From positions 1 through 53,426 of the forward strand of contig NZ_JAGTJJ010000067.1 of the NCBI RefSeq assembly GCF_028435365.1: a DNA stretch of 53,426 nt, in the 5' to 3' direction. The notes beneath the pieces were generated by a model. That model made no database searches. It saw nothing but the letters and a program-made list of their open reading frames with translations, and had not been told where the DNA came from. The stretch comes from Polyangium jinanense. GTDB lineage: Bacteria > Myxococcota > Polyangia > Polyangiales > Polyangiaceae. The first letter of the stretch is position 1. Each line of letters begins with the position of its first letter. The position numbers were made by a program, and so were the translations under genes. Shown piece by piece: positions 44,166 through 53,316 of this stretch.

Positions 44166-44677
44166 GGCTTCTCCTCTTCTTCCCCTGCGCGGGGTGCGCC
44201 CTCGACCTCGGATACGCGGCCCTCGACGTGCGAGACGACGCGCTTTTGCAGCTTGGTCAAGACCCGGAGCAAATGTTCGAGATCACTCTGCGACAAATCC
44301 GTGAGCGCGCTCCGGAAGATCTCCATGGGCTCGACCTGGATCTCCCGCGCGAGCTTCTGGCCCTTTTCGCTGAGCCGGATGTAAACGACACGCCGATCCG
44401 TGGTCGAGCGCTCACGCTTGACGAGCCCCTCGCGCTCCATGCGGTCGATGATCCCGGTCACCGTGCTGTTCTGGGCGCGGATGCGCTCGGACAGCGACGA
44501 GAGCGACAGGTCCCCGAGCTCCTGCAAGAGCTTGATGACGGTGAGCTGCGGGCCCGTGAGCCCGAACTGCGCCGCCAGGCCCTTCGTCAGGCGACGCGAC
44601 TCGGTATAGAGGTAGATCATCGTCTCGACGATCGCATCCACCTCGGGCTTGGTATCGGGAGGGAGAGAGGCTGCCAC
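44162..44677 (-). CDS. MarR-family transcriptional regulator
   Basis: A 171-residue winged-helix repressor: an N-terminal helix (TMIYLYTESRRLTKGLAAQFG) and recognition segment LSLSSLSERIRAQNSTVTGIIDRMEREG followed by wing RSTTDRRVVYIRLSEKG. The C-terminal tail is acidic (GEEEEKP). Members bind small aromatic or acyl ligands and release DNA. It is first in the operon with BKACE, crotonase and carboxylase (4-bp overlap with BKACE) and lies beside its own operator at 44677-44702. The start is GTG 44677, directly at the operator, with no ribosome site; the transcript may be leaderless, or the start may be a codon further in. Confidence 0.92.
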   Translation of the reverse strand: MAASLPPDTKPEVDAIVETMIYLYTESRRLTKGLAAQFGLTGPQLTVIKLLQELGDLSLSSLSERIRAQNSTVTGIIDRMEREGLVKRERSTTDRRVVYIRLSEKGQKLAREIQVEPMEIFRSALTDLSQSDLEHLLRVLTKLQKRVVSHVEGRVSEVEGAPRAGEEEEKP

Positions 44678-44702
44678 GGATGTTTCGTGTACGAAATATC
44701 CG
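44677..44702. promoter_or_regulatory. Palindromic operator for the MarR regulator
   Basis: CGGATGTTTCGT and ACGAAATATCCG flank GT, a 12-bp arm dyad with 11 of 12 pairs matching. The core TTTCGTGTACGAAA is perfect. It abuts the MarR start, where MarR proteins usually bind their own promoter, so it is a strong autoregulatory operator candidate for the whole catabolic operon. Confidence 0.7.
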
Positions 44703-44744
44703 GGCCGGAACCAAATGTCAAGGAGGGAGTTTAAGCAAGCAAGC

Positions 44745-45380
44745 TCACGGCCTGAACGGCCGGAACCCCATCGCCCGCGTCCGGGCGAGCCGTTCGAGGA
44801 ACTGCTTGCGGGTGAGGACGATGGCGCCGAGCGCCTTCATGTGCGGCGTCATCACCTGGATGTCGATCCAATCGCAGCCCGCCTTGCCGAGGTGATCCAC
44901 GAGATACAAAAGCGCGATCTTCGACGCATTCGGCTCGAGGTGGAACATGCTCTCCGCCGAGAAATAGCCCTCGACGCAGACGCCATAAATGCCGCCCACG
45001 AGCGCGCCCGCCTCGTCCCATACCTCGACGCTGTGCGCGAAGCCGAGCCGGTGCATCTCCTTGTAGGCGTCCATCAGCTCCGGCGTGATCCACGTGCCGT
45101 CCTGCCCGGGCCGCGGGACCTCGGCGCAGCGCTCGATGACCGCGTCAAAGCCTTGGTCCACCGTGCAGCGGAGCGGGGTCTTCCGGAGCTCGCGGCGGAG
45201 GCTGCGCGAGAGATGGATCCGCGAGAAATCGAGGATCGCCCGTTCTTTCGGGCAAAACCAGGGCAGGACATCGAGCCCGTCGATCGGCCAGGGAAAAACC
45301 CCGCGCCGGTACGCCTCGACGAGGACACGCGGCTCCAGGCTGCCGCCCACGGCCACGATGTCGTCGGCGTCGATGCTCAT
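44745..45380 (-). CDS. aat: Leucyl/phenylalanyl-tRNA-protein transferase
   Basis: A 211-residue Aat, which adds Leu or Phe from aminoacyl-tRNA to proteins with N-terminal Lys or Arg, marking them for ClpAP (N-end rule). Family motifs: LVEAYRRGVFPWP, LPWFCPKERAILDF, GTWITPELMDAY, LGFAHSVEVWDEAGALVGGIYGV (shown in part) and SMFHLEPNASK. The ATG at 45380 follows GGAAGA; a longer start at 45410 adds residues not found in the family. Confidence 0.96.
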   Translation of the reverse strand: MSIDADDIVAVGGSLEPRVLVEAYRRGVFPWPIDGLDVLPWFCPKERAILDFSRIHLSRSLRRELRKTPLRCTVDQGFDAVIERCAEVPRPGQDGTWITPELMDAYKEMHRLGFAHSVEVWDEAGALVGGIYGVCVEGYFSAESMFHLEPNASKIALLYLVDHLGKAGCDWIDIQVMTPHMKALGAIVLTRKQFLERLARTRAMGFRPFRP

Positions 45381-45473
45381 GCTGGGTCTTCCGGAACGCC
45401 GGCCATACAAGCGCCAAACCCCCCCCAGGTCAAGCCTTGGAGCACGGCCGAATCCGGCTTATAGGCCAGGAGC

Positions 45474-45923
45474 GTGCCCGTCTTCGAGAAACGTACCCGG
45501 ATCCAAGCCCCGCCCGAGGTGGTCTTCGCCTTCCACGAGCGTCCGGACGCGCTGAACCTGCTGCTGCCGCCGTGGGAACATGCCCGCGTCCTCGAACGCA
45601 GCGGTGGCCTGGAGAAGGGCGCGCGGACCGTGATCGAGACGTACATCGGTCCGGTGAAACAACGCCTCGTGGCCGTGCACACGGCATACGAAAAAGGGCG
45701 GATGTTCCAGGATACGGTGATCGAAGGGCCGTTCGCCCGATGGGTCCACACGCACACGATGGAGCCGGACGGCGAAGGCGGGACCTTCCTCGTCGACCAC
45801 ATCGATTACGCGCTGCCGCTCGGCCCGCTCGGCGCGCTGTTCGGGGGAGCGTTCGCGCGGCGGAAGCTCGAAAAAATGTTCGCGTTCCGGCACACGGTGA
45901 CGAAAAAAGCGTGCGAGGGCTAA
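45474..45923 (+). CDS. SRPBCC-fold ligand-binding protein
   Basis: A 149-residue protein with the START/SRPBCC cyclase-dehydrase pattern: the N-terminal strand VFEKRTRIQAPPEVVFAFH, the internal GPVKQRLVAVHTAYEKGRMFQD, and the C-terminal helix GAFARRKLEKMFAFRH. Such proteins bind hydrophobic ligands; many are of unknown function. GTG 45474 is preceded by AGGAG at 5 bp. Convergent with the TPR lipoprotein; a hairpin lies between them. Confidence 0.8.
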   Translation: MPVFEKRTRIQAPPEVVFAFHERPDALNLLLPPWEHARVLERSGGLEKGARTVIETYIGPVKQRLVAVHTAYEKGRMFQDTVIEGPFARWVHTHTMEPDGEGGTFLVDHIDYALPLGPLGALFGGAFARRKLEKMFAFRHTVTKKACEG

Positions 45924-45936
45924 GGCTGTTGACGTT

Positions 45937-45970
45937 GGGGGCTCCGCTCCGCAAGCGGAGCTGTGCCCCC
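45937..45970. terminator. Bidirectional hairpin terminator
   Basis: GCTCCGCT/AGCGGAGC (8 bp, loop CCGCA) nested in a GGGGG/CCCCC pair with a 4-base bulge, between convergent genes at 45923 and 45981. A plausible shared terminator; no T-run. Confidence 0.5.
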
Positions 45971-45980
45971 AAACCCCCCG

Positions 45981-47210
45981 TCAGCGTTTGTCCGGCGAAC
46001 CTGTCCCGCTGCCTTTCTCGATCGCCGAGAGCTCGAGGAGCACGGCCTTGACGCGCGGATCCTCGGGATCGAGGGCCTGCGCTTTCTCGTACGCCTCGCG
46101 CGCTTCCTGCAACTTGCGCTGCTTGGCGAGGGCGTTGCCGAGGTTCACCCACGCGCTCACGAGCGCCGGATCGAGCGCGAGCGCCTCGCGGTAGACGACC
46201 TTCGCGCGTTCGAGGTCGCCCTTCTGCGCGATCGCATAACCGAGGTTCGAGCGGTACGTGGCGCGGCGTGGATCCCGCGCGACGGCGGTCTCCAGGCATC
46301 GAATCGCGCGATCCGTGTCGTTCAGCGTGAGCAGCGCGGTGCCGAGGTCGTTCTGGACGCGGGCGTCGTTCGGGGCGAGGCGCGCGGCACGCTCGTAGGC
46401 GCGGACGGCCTGCTCCCGCCGGCCGAGCGCGAGCAGCGCCGTGCCGAGGTTCGTCTGCCGCTCGGCCACGCCGGGCTCGATCTCGGCGGCGCGTTCGAGC
46501 TCGCGGACCGCCGGTTCGAGTTGCCCCGTGGCGACGAGCCCGACCCCGAGCGCGGAGTGCGCCTCGGCGTCGTTCGGCGAAAGCTCGGTGGCCTTGCGCA
46601 AGGCGGCGAGCGCGGCGTCGGCGCGGCCGAGGACGAGGAGCGCGCGGCCGAGCTCGAGGTGCGCCGGCGCATAGGCAGGCTCTTTTTGCAGGATCGCTTC
46701 GAGATCCTTCACCGCCTGGAGCAGCCCGGGGTGCGTGGGCGCGGCGCCGTAATCGACGGGCGCATCCTCGGCGGACAGGCGCGTCCGCACGAGGCCCACG
46801 ACCGGCGCGGGATCCTTCGGCGCGAGCGTCTTCGCCTTCTTGTACGCCTTCTCTGCCGCCGGAAAATCCCCCTTCGCGAGCGCCTCGTCCCCGTCGGCGA
46901 GCGCCTTGTCCGCGGGCGTCCCCGTGCCGCGGGCGAGCTTCGACGGCGGCGGCTGCGCGGCCTCCTCGGTGGACACGGGCGCGTCGAGCGGGACCCCGGA
47001 GCCCGGGGGCGGCGCCGCGGGCGCGGGCGCGGAAGCGGAGGCCGGCGCGGGCGCAGGTGCGGAAGTCGTTGCGGAAGCGGTTACGGAACCACTTCCGTAA
47101 GTGGTAGGCGGCAGCGGTTGGGGAGGCGAAGGCGGGGGCTGCGTGGCGGGGCCGCAGGCGGCGAGGATCACGAGCGTGATCACGCCGCCGCGGCTTCGTC
47201 GGTTCTTCAT
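45981..47210 (-). CDS. TPR-repeat lipoprotein
   Basis: A 409-residue lipoprotein with lipobox LAAC after [15 protein letters not shown]. Residues ~20-90 form a Pro/Ala/Ser linker. Then come about seven to eight TPR units (for example HLELGRALLVLGRADAAL, QTNLGTALLALGRREQAV, RSNLGYAIAQKGDLERAK, WVNLGNALAKQRKLQEAR). It is probably a periplasmic-facing scaffold on the outer membrane. Its ATG overlaps the SpoVR stop by one base (TGATG), so it is co-translated with SpoVR. A perfect 8-bp palindrome in its linker is described separately. Confidence 0.88.
   Translation of the reverse strand: MKNRRSRGGVITLVILAACGPATQPPPSPPQPLPPTTYGSGSVTASATTSAPAPAPASASAPAPAAPPPGSGVPLDAPVSTEEAAQPPPSKLARGTGTPADKALADGDEALAKGDFPAAEKAYKKAKTLAPKDPAPVVGLVRTRLSAEDAPVDYGAAPTHPGLLQAVKDLEAILQKEPAYAPAHLELGRALLVLGRADAALAALRKATELSPNDAEAHSALGVGLVATGQLEPAVRELERAAEIEPGVAERQTNLGTALLALGRREQAVRAYERAARLAPNDARVQNDLGTALLTLNDTDRAIRCLETAVARDPRRATYRSNLGYAIAQKGDLERAKVVYREALALDPALVSAWVNLGNALAKQRKLQEAREAYEKAQALDPEDPRVKAVLLELSAIEKGSGTGSPDKR
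47081..47100. repeat. Perfect palindrome inside the TPR lipoprotein linker
   Basis: TTACGGAACCACTTCCGTAA, 8-bp arms with a CCAC loop, lies within coding sequence for the Pro/Ala/Ser linker. Its sequence is unlike its GC-rich surroundings. Confidence 0.5.
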
Positions 47211-48772
47211 CACAGCTTGTACGGGGTCATCGAATGCTCTTTGCCGTCGTAACGCAGGAGCACGGGCTTGTTGTCGAGCCGCGTCGCCACGGCCACGGGC
47301 CGTTTCCAGCAGCGGACGAGCGAGACGAGCGTCTCGCGCGCGTAATCGGCCCGAAGGTCCACGCCGCCGTGCTGGTGCTCGAGCAAGAGCTCGCCGCGAT
47401 TCTGATGATTCGCGTCGACCACGCGGATGTACGGATCGCCGAAGTTCGTGAGCGAGAAGAGCAGCTTCTCCTTCACGTCGCGGAACTGACGGCTCTCGAT
47501 CTCGAAACGATCGTTTCGCCCCGAAAAACCGAACGTGTAGAGCTTCTGCTCCAGCACGAATTCGGGGGTCAAGAACTCGTCGATGAACGTGACGTCGTTG
47601 TAGAGCGCGCGGACCTGGAAGATCTTCTGCCGGCCGAGCCCGAGGCGCATGTCCCAGCTCCGCTTCGCGTCGAGGTCGTTGCACTCCTCCCATTCGCGGC
47701 CGAAGCGCCCCTTGTTCCAGCGCTCTTCGATGTACCGGAAGAGCTCGACGCCGAGCTTGTACGGGTTCAGCCGACCCGGCGCCGTGGCCATGACGCCCGC
47801 GTTGTTGTCGGCGTAATCGATGATCTCCGAGGCATCGAGGATCTTCTCCGTGAGAATCTTCGAATGCCAGTACGCCGCCCAGCCCTCGTTCATGATCTTG
47901 GTCTGGCGCTGCGGCACGAAATAGAGGGCCTCGTCGCGGATGACCTCCAGAATGTCGCGCTCCCAGCGCTCGAGCGGCGCATGCGCGAGCAAGAAGCCGA
48001 GCACGTCGCGCTCGGGCCGCTCGGGGACCTTGCGCTCGGGTTTGTCCTTCGCGAGCTGCTTCTTCTTGGCCTCGATGTACTCCTCCGGGTTGATGAAGGA
48101 TTCCATGTACTCCTTCGCCCGGAGCCGCGGCACCTCGATCGGCGTCTCGTCCTCCTCCTCGTCGCTCTTCTTCGCGGCGCCGCGGCCCGAGAACGGCTGC
48201 CAGGGATCGATGAGGTTTTCGAGGGACAGGCATCGATCGATGAAATCCTCGACCTTGTTGATGCCGTGCCGCTCGATGTGCCGCGCGACGCGCGAGCCGT
48301 GGTTCGCCATCTTGTCGATCCAGCGCCGATCGGGGTCGTACGGCGTCGTCTTGCGGACCGGATCGATGATGTTCCCCTTCTGATCGAGGTCGGTCGAGCG
48401 GAAGCAGAAGTTGTTCTTGAAGAAGTCCACGTGCGCATACACGTGGGCCATCACGAGCTTCTGATCCGTGAGCGAGTTCCCTTCGAGCAAATAGGCGTAC
48501 GAAGGGTTGTTGTTGATGACCATCTCGTAGATCTTCGAGAGGCCATATTCGTAGCTCTTCGAGAGCTGCTCGTACTCCATGCCGTACCGCCAGTGCGGAT
48601 ATCGGCTCGGGAAACCGCCGTACGCGGCGATTTCGTTCATCTGGTCGTACGTCAGGATCTCGAAGATCACGGGGAAGAAGTCGAGGCCATAGTCGCGCGC
48701 CACGGCCTCGACGCGCTCCTGCGTCGCCCGCAAGTAGCGGGGGAGCGCGGTGTTCAGGGCAAACTTGCTCAT
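47210..48772 (-). CDS. SpoVR family protein
   Basis: A 520-residue SpoVR-like protein. Family features: an N-terminal [31 protein letters not shown] segment (shown in part: [14 protein letters not shown]), [39 protein letters not shown] and [15 protein letters not shown]. SpoVR proteins accompany DUF444 and PrkA in a stress- and starvation-induced operon in many bacteria. The start ATG 48772 is 21 bp after the DUF444 stop. It is followed by a TPR lipoprotein with 1-bp overlap. Confidence 0.95.
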   Translation of the reverse strand: MSKFALNTALPRYLRATQERVEAVARDYGLDFFPVIFEILTYDQMNEIAAYGGFPSRYPHWRYGMEYEQLSKSYEYGLSKIYEMVINNNPSYAYLLEGNSLTDQKLVMAHVYAHVDFFKNNFCFRSTDLDQKGNIIDPVRKTTPYDPDRRWIDKMANHGSRVARHIERHGINKVEDFIDRCLSLENLIDPWQPFSGRGAAKKSDEEEDETPIEVPRLRAKEYMESFINPEEYIEAKKKQLAKDKPERKVPERPERDVLGFLLAHAPLERWERDILEVIRDEALYFVPQRQTKIMNEGWAAYWHSKILTEKILDASEIIDYADNNAGVMATAPGRLNPYKLGVELFRYIEERWNKGRFGREWEECNDLDAKRSWDMRLGLGRQKIFQVRALYNDVTFIDEFLTPEFVLEQKLYTFGFSGRNDRFEIESRQFRDVKEKLLFSLTNFGDPYIRVVDANHQNRGELLLEHQHGGVDLRADYARETLVSLVRCWKRPVAVATRLDNKPVLLRYDGKEHSMTPYKL

Positions 48773-48793
48773 CTCGCCTCTACGCCCCCTCTC

Positions 48794-49903
48794 TCACTTC
48801 CCCTTGCCCAGGAAATCCTTGATGCTCCCCACGATCCCGTCCTTGTCGCGGATCTCGCTCGTCACGACGCGCTCGTCGCGGCCAAAATGCTCGCGCAGGT
48901 CCTTGATGAACTGGCCCGAGCCGTACGGGCTCTCGACCTGGCCGTACGCGAACATGTTCGCCCGCGGCAAGACCCGGTGTTTCAGGACGTCCACGCACGA
49001 GAGCGTGTCGTCCATCGACCAGTTGTCCCCGTCCGAGAAATGGAACGGGTAGATGTTCCACTCGTCCGCCGGATAATCGGCGTCCATGATCTGCGCGCAG
49101 AGCTTGTACGCACTCGAGATCATCGTGCCGCCCGACTCGCGCGTGTGGAAGAACGTCTCCCGATCGACCTCGCGCGCCACCGCGTCGTGAATGATGAACC
49201 GCGATTCGAGGCCCTTGTATTGCTTCGTCAGCCAGGCGTCGATCCAGAAAGACTCGATTCGGACGATCTCCTTCTGCTCGTCGCCCATCGAGCCCGAGAC
49301 GTCCATCATATAAATGATCACGGCGTTCGCGACGGGCTCGGTGACCGTCTTCCACGATCGATATCGCTTGTCGTCCGGGACGGGCACCACGACGGGCTTG
49401 TCGTGCTGGAACGTGCCGCTCGCGATCATGCGCTTCAGCGCCTCGCGGTACGTGCGCTTGAAATGGCGCAAGGACTCGGGGCCGACGCGCCGGATCCCCG
49501 AATACCGATCGTGCGCATTCGAGATCTTGTTCTTGCCCTTGTCCTGGATGTCCGGCAGCTCGAGCTCTTCGCCCAGGATGGCCGCCAGTTCGTCGAGCGT
49601 GACGTCGACCTCGAGGATGTGATCACCCGCGTCGCTGCCGGCCTGCCCTTGCCCGGGCTGCTTCTCGTCCCCGCCGTGGATCGGGTCGCCAGGGTTGCCA
49701 TCCCCCTGCCCCACGCCCCCACGCTGCTTGTCCCCGTATCGGAACCGCGGGATGTCGATATGCGGGATGGGGATCGATACGAGATCCTTTCCCTTCCGCC
49801 CGACGAGCTCGCCTTGCGAAATGTACTTGCGCAGGTTCTGCCGGATCCTCCCGCGGACGATCTGGCGAAAACGGCCGTGGTCCTGGTCGATCTTCAGCGA
49901 CAC
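48794..49903 (-). CDS. DUF444 family protein (YeaH/YhbH)
   Basis: A 369-residue DUF444 protein containing a von Willebrand A-type segment with MIDAS-like [10 protein letters not shown]. An N-terminal basic region, a Gly/Gln-rich low-complexity linker ([17 protein letters not shown]) and the vWA-like C-terminal half ([22 protein letters not shown]) are seen. In other bacteria it is paired with PrkA kinase and SpoVR; PrkA is not found in this window. The start is set at GTG 49903 before [11 protein letters not shown], matching the family; a longer frame begins at 49984. Confidence 0.92.
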   Translation of the reverse strand: MSLKIDQDHGRFRQIVRGRIRQNLRKYISQGELVGRKGKDLVSIPIPHIDIPRFRYGDKQRGGVGQGDGNPGDPIHGGDEKQPGQGQAGSDAGDHILEVDVTLDELAAILGEELELPDIQDKGKNKISNAHDRYSGIRRVGPESLRHFKRTYREALKRMIASGTFQHDKPVVVPVPDDKRYRSWKTVTEPVANAVIIYMMDVSGSMGDEQKEIVRIESFWIDAWLTKQYKGLESRFIIHDAVAREVDRETFFHTRESGGTMISSAYKLCAQIMDADYPADEWNIYPFHFSDGDNWSMDDTLSCVDVLKHRVLPRANMFAYGQVESPYGSGQFIKDLREHFGRDERVVTSEIRDKDGIVGSIKDFLGKGK

Positions 49904-50153
49904 CTCGGAAGTGTAGCAGATCCGATCCAAGGGAGGCTCTTTCTGCCCGACGAACTGCGCGGCCGCCAAGCACGTTCCCCGCACGTCCAGCCTGGTCCAC
50001 GCACGCGTCGCGTGCCCCGTCGCCCGCGCTCTCGATCGTCGGGTCGCTCACGCGGGCGCGGCCGTTCAGCGCGCGGAGCAGGCGTTCCGTGATCCACGCG
50101 ATCGCACGGTGAATTGGGCGTCCAGGACAGGGCCTGTGATACGCTCCCAGGTG

Positions 50154-51803
50154 ATGTCGCGGGGCACTTATTCCATAAGGATGCTTTGGTTCTTGCTGTC
50201 CTTCGTGGCCCTCGGATGCGGGGGTCGGGCGGAGCTGCTCGGGCCAGGACAAGGCGAAGGCGGCCAGGGCGGCCAGGGCGGCCAAGGCGGCCAAGGCGGC
50301 CAGGGCGGAGGCAATCCCTGCCAAGAGGACGGCACCCCCTGCCAGGACGGGAGCGCCTGTTGCAGTGGCACCTGCGAAAACGGGGCGTGTGGCCCAACCG
50401 CGTGTCTTCCCGACCAGGCGCCGTGCACGGACGCAAGCGAGTGCTGCGCGAAGATCTGCCAGAACGACCGCTGCGGCTTCAACCAGTGTACCCCCGACGG
50501 GTTCGGCTGCGAGACGAACGCCGATTGCTGTAGCTCGAACTGCATCGACAACACCTGCGGGGGTGGCGAGTGCGTCCCCGACGGCTTTTCCTGCGGCGAG
50601 CTCCTCAAGTGCTGTAACGGCCCCTGCCAGAACAACATCTGCGGGTTCAGCCAGTGCCAGCCCGACGGCGCCGCGTGCATGGTGGGCGCCGACTGCTGCT
50701 CGGGCTCCTGCCTCAACGGGAAATGCGCCATCGGGCAGTGCACCGCGAACGGCCTCATGTGCAGCTCGCCCGACGAGTGCTGCTCGGGCCTCTGCTCGAA
50801 CGGCGTTTGCCTCGGCAAGCCGTGCACGCACGACGTCTGCGTGGTCGGCCCCGCGCTCGATCCTGGCTGCGGACCGTGCATCGAGTCGATCTGCAAGCTC
50901 GACGCGTTCTGCTGCACCACGAACTGGGACGGGCTCTGCGTGAACGCCGTGGACTCGGTCTGCGGGCTGAATTGCGGCGAGTGCACGGAGGATGGTCTGC
51001 CGTGCATGTCGGGGGATCAGTGCTGCTCGCAGCTCTGCAACGCGAACGGGACGTGCGGCCCGCTCGTCTGCGCGCCCGACGGCAAGCTCTGCCAGACCGC
51101 CTCCGATTGCTGCTCGAAGCAGTGCTCGAACGGCGTCTGCGGTCCGCCGCAGTGCAAGGCCGACGGCGCGATGTGCGCGAGCGCCGGCGAGTGCTGCACG
51201 GGACAGTGCTCGGACGGCGTTTGCGGTCCGCCCAAGTGCAAGGCCGACGGCGCGATGTGCGCGAGCGGCGGCGAGTGCTGCACGGGGCAGTGCTCGAACG
51301 GCGTCTGCGGCCCGCCGCAGTGCCAGCCCGACGGCAAGGCGTGCATGACGGCCGGCGATTGCTGCATGGGCGCGTGCACGAACGGCGTCTGCGGCAAACC
51401 CGTCTGCCAGCCCGACGGCGTTCTCTGCAACGTGTCGAGCGAGTGCTGCTCCGGGGTCTGCTCGGGCAACGTCTGCGGTCCGCCGCAGTGCCAGCCCGAC
51501 GGCGAGATGTGCGCGAGCGCCGCCGACTGCTGCAACGGGCAGTGCACGAACGGGATCTGCGGCGCCTCGGCGTGCCCCTCGGACGGCAGCGTGTGCGGCG
51601 ACTGCGTGGCCCAGAGCTGCTGCAACCAGTTCCAGAACTGCCTGAACAGCCCGACCTGCCAGAACAACGTGCAGTGCTTCCTCACGTGCGTGGCCGGCGG
51701 CTCGAGCCCGGGCCCGTGCTTCTTCCAGTGCGTGAACAGCCCGCAGGCCGTGCAGCTCCTCGTCTGCCTCGGGTCGAACTGCGGCCAGGGCGTCTGCTTC
51801 TAG
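50154..51803 (+). CDS. Cysteine-rich repeat lipoprotein
   Basis: A 549-residue lipoprotein with lipobox VALGC, a (GGQ)n linker (five GGQ units on a 9-bp tandem repeat), then 13 copies of a ~30-residue unit with the pattern DG..C....(D/E)CC.G.C.NG.CG. A different cysteine segment interrupts them in the middle (VGPALDPGCGPCIESICKLD). A C-terminal cysteine block (CLNSPTCQNNVQCFLTC) closes the protein. Units 9 and 10 are nearly identical in DNA, showing recent duplication. Likely a disulfide-rich surface protein; the DCC pattern resembles Dickkopf-like domains. The start ATG 50154 is preferred; ATG 50181 is possible. Confidence 0.85.
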   Translation: MSRGTYSIRMLWFLLSFVALGCGGRAELLGPGQGEGGQGGQGGQGGQGGQGGGNPCQEDGTPCQDGSACCSGTCENGACGPTACLPDQAPCTDASECCAKICQNDRCGFNQCTPDGFGCETNADCCSSNCIDNTCGGGECVPDGFSCGELLKCCNGPCQNNICGFSQCQPDGAACMVGADCCSGSCLNGKCAIGQCTANGLMCSSPDECCSGLCSNGVCLGKPCTHDVCVVGPALDPGCGPCIESICKLDAFCCTTNWDGLCVNAVDSVCGLNCGECTEDGLPCMSGDQCCSQLCNANGTCGPLVCAPDGKLCQTASDCCSKQCSNGVCGPPQCKADGAMCASAGECCTGQCSDGVCGPPKCKADGAMCASGGECCTGQCSNGVCGPPQCQPDGKACMTAGDCCMGACTNGVCGKPVCQPDGVLCNVSSECCSGVCSGNVCGPPQCQPDGEMCASAADCCNGQCTNGICGASACPSDGSVCGDCVAQSCCNQFQNCLNSPTCQNNVQCFLTCVAGGSSPGPCFFQCVNSPQAVQLLVCLGSNCGQGVCF

Positions 51804-51805
51804 TC

Positions 51806-52741
51806 GTGCCCGTCTCGCCCCTCCGGATCGCCACGGCGTTTTCCCTGCTCGTCTCGCTCCTCATCCCGGAAAACGCCGCGGCCGAGCCGCCCACACCCGC
51901 CGAGTCCGCGCTCCTCCACGACCTCGATAAGATCGTCGAATCGAAGGCGAACTCAGGCTGGAAGATCGATCGGTACGAGCTCGAAACGATGATGCCGGAC
52001 GCGCTGCAGAGCCTCTGCAACACGCCGGAGACGGCGCGGCTCGACGCGCTCACGAGGCAAGCGCGCGAGGTGGAGTCGCTCGGCGGGCCTGTCGCCGAGG
52101 CCTATCGCAAGAACGGCGGGAAGCTCAGCGGGCTGTCGGATCTGCTCGCCGCGACGCGGGTGCACGATCTGCTCACCGAAGCCTTGAAGCGCGCGCCCGC
52201 CGAGTGTCCGTTCTGGATCACGCCGAGCCCCGCGTTCCGTGGTCTGCAGACGGACGCGCATCGCTTCACGCTGAACCTGGAGACCGACGGGCTCTTTCTG
52301 CTGCGACGAAGGGAGGGGACGTTCCTTCCAGGCGCGGGCGGGCTCGGTCGGCTGCTCCTCGGGCGCGGGCTGTCGGAGCGGTGGACGATGCTGTTCGGCC
52401 TGGAGTTCGGCGGCTGGGCGCTGATCGAGCAGAACGAGGGCGAGACGAACTTCCCGCTGGAGTTCATCGGCGCCACGCCGTTCGTGGTGCGTCACGTGCG
52501 AACGACGTGGCAGTTCGATCTCGAGCTCGCGCCCGTCGTGTTCCTGACGCAGTCAGATCTAAGGCCGAGCGCAGGCGGCCGCGTGGGCGTGGCGGTGGGC
52601 GTATCGACGCTGCGAATCCGCGGCATCATGCCGTGGGCCGGCGTGCAGCTCTCGACCGAGTTTTTCCCAGAGAACGGAGTGCGCGGATCCGTGATGGTGC
52701 TGAAGGGCGGCGCGCGCGTGGGCTTCGACTGGGACTTTTAA
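51806..52741 (+). CDS. Secreted or outer-membrane hypothetical protein
   Basis: A 311-residue protein starting GTG at 51806, 2 bp after the preceding stop. A signal peptide (RIATAFSLLVSLLIPENAAA) is followed by an alpha-helical half (LLHDLDKIVESKANSGWKID) with two cysteines, and a C-terminal half of alternating hydrophobic strands (TMLFGLEFGGWALIEQ, TWQFDLELAPVVFLTQ, VGVAVGVSTLRIRG, GSVMVLKGGARVGFDWDF). The pattern suggests an outer-membrane beta barrel or a strand-rich domain, ending in the aromatic W-D-F typical of barrel termini. No family recognised. Confidence 0.72.
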   Translation: MPVSPLRIATAFSLLVSLLIPENAAAEPPTPAESALLHDLDKIVESKANSGWKIDRYELETMMPDALQSLCNTPETARLDALTRQAREVESLGGPVAEAYRKNGGKLSGLSDLLAATRVHDLLTEALKRAPAECPFWITPSPAFRGLQTDAHRFTLNLETDGLFLLRRREGTFLPGAGGLGRLLLGRGLSERWTMLFGLEFGGWALIEQNEGETNFPLEFIGATPFVVRHVRTTWQFDLELAPVVFLTQSDLRPSAGGRVGVAVGVSTLRIRGIMPWAGVQLSTEFFPENGVRGSVMVLKGGARVGFDWDF

Positions 52742-53259
52742 CCCCCGCCAAACGAACGGGAGAACGCGAGGCCCCACCAGGCAATGACGCGCGGCGAGCC
52801 GCCCTGATCAAAGATCACAGGGCCGATGCCGATGCCAGGCGCGACAGAGCGGAGCTCGTCGCGGAGCGCTCGCACGGGCCAGCCATGTCCCTGCGCAGGA
52901 TCGTCGTACCGGAACACGAGCGTGGGCCCGCCATCGAGCGACGAGTCCGCGCGCTCGATACGGAACGGCGCGACGCGGCGGCCCCCCTTGAGGAGGTTCC
53001 ACCCGATCTCGCCCTCGATGGCCTTGCCCTCCCAGGGCAAGAGGTCCGTCGCAAGGAGGCGAACGAGGCTCCGAACCGCGAGGAACGCGCCAGGCGCAGC
53101 AACGAGCGCAAGGACGCGCCCCCGGCCTTCACCGATCGAAGAGGGATCGAGGGAGCTCCCAGCCGCATAGATGCGGCGGAGCGACTCAGGATGCCCGCCA
53201 ACGAGCTCGTCGAGCGACCGAACCTGCGAGACGACACGACCGGGCTGCACTGCCTGCAT
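52738..53259 (-). CDS. Hypothetical protein
   Basis: A 173-residue protein from ATG 53259. It reads SLDELVGGHPESLRRIYAAG, FLAVRSLVRLLATDLLPWEGKAIEG, GWNLLKGGRRVAPFRIER and ends WWGLAFSRSFGGG. Basic and hydrophobic, with no clear signal peptide; it resembles acyltransferase-like or lipid-binding short proteins only in a general way. Its stop overlaps the convergent gene by 4 bp (TTAA). No function proposed. Confidence 0.55.
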   Translation of the reverse strand: MQAVQPGRVVSQVRSLDELVGGHPESLRRIYAAGSSLDPSSIGEGRGRVLALVAAPGAFLAVRSLVRLLATDLLPWEGKAIEGEIGWNLLKGGRRVAPFRIERADSSLDGGPTLVFRYDDPAQGHGWPVRALRDELRSVAPGIGIGPVIFDQGGSPRVIAWWGLAFSRSFGGG

Positions 53260-53316
53260 GAGCCGGCAAGTCGCACGGTTTGGGACGCGCAGCAACGCGG
53301 AAGCTCTCTTGGCGAC

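Noticed and set aside
50654..51805. Upstream part of the frame leading into the 51806 gene
   Set aside because: It is out of frame with the cysteine-rich lipoprotein and is its shadow; only the part from GTG 51806 has a signal peptide.
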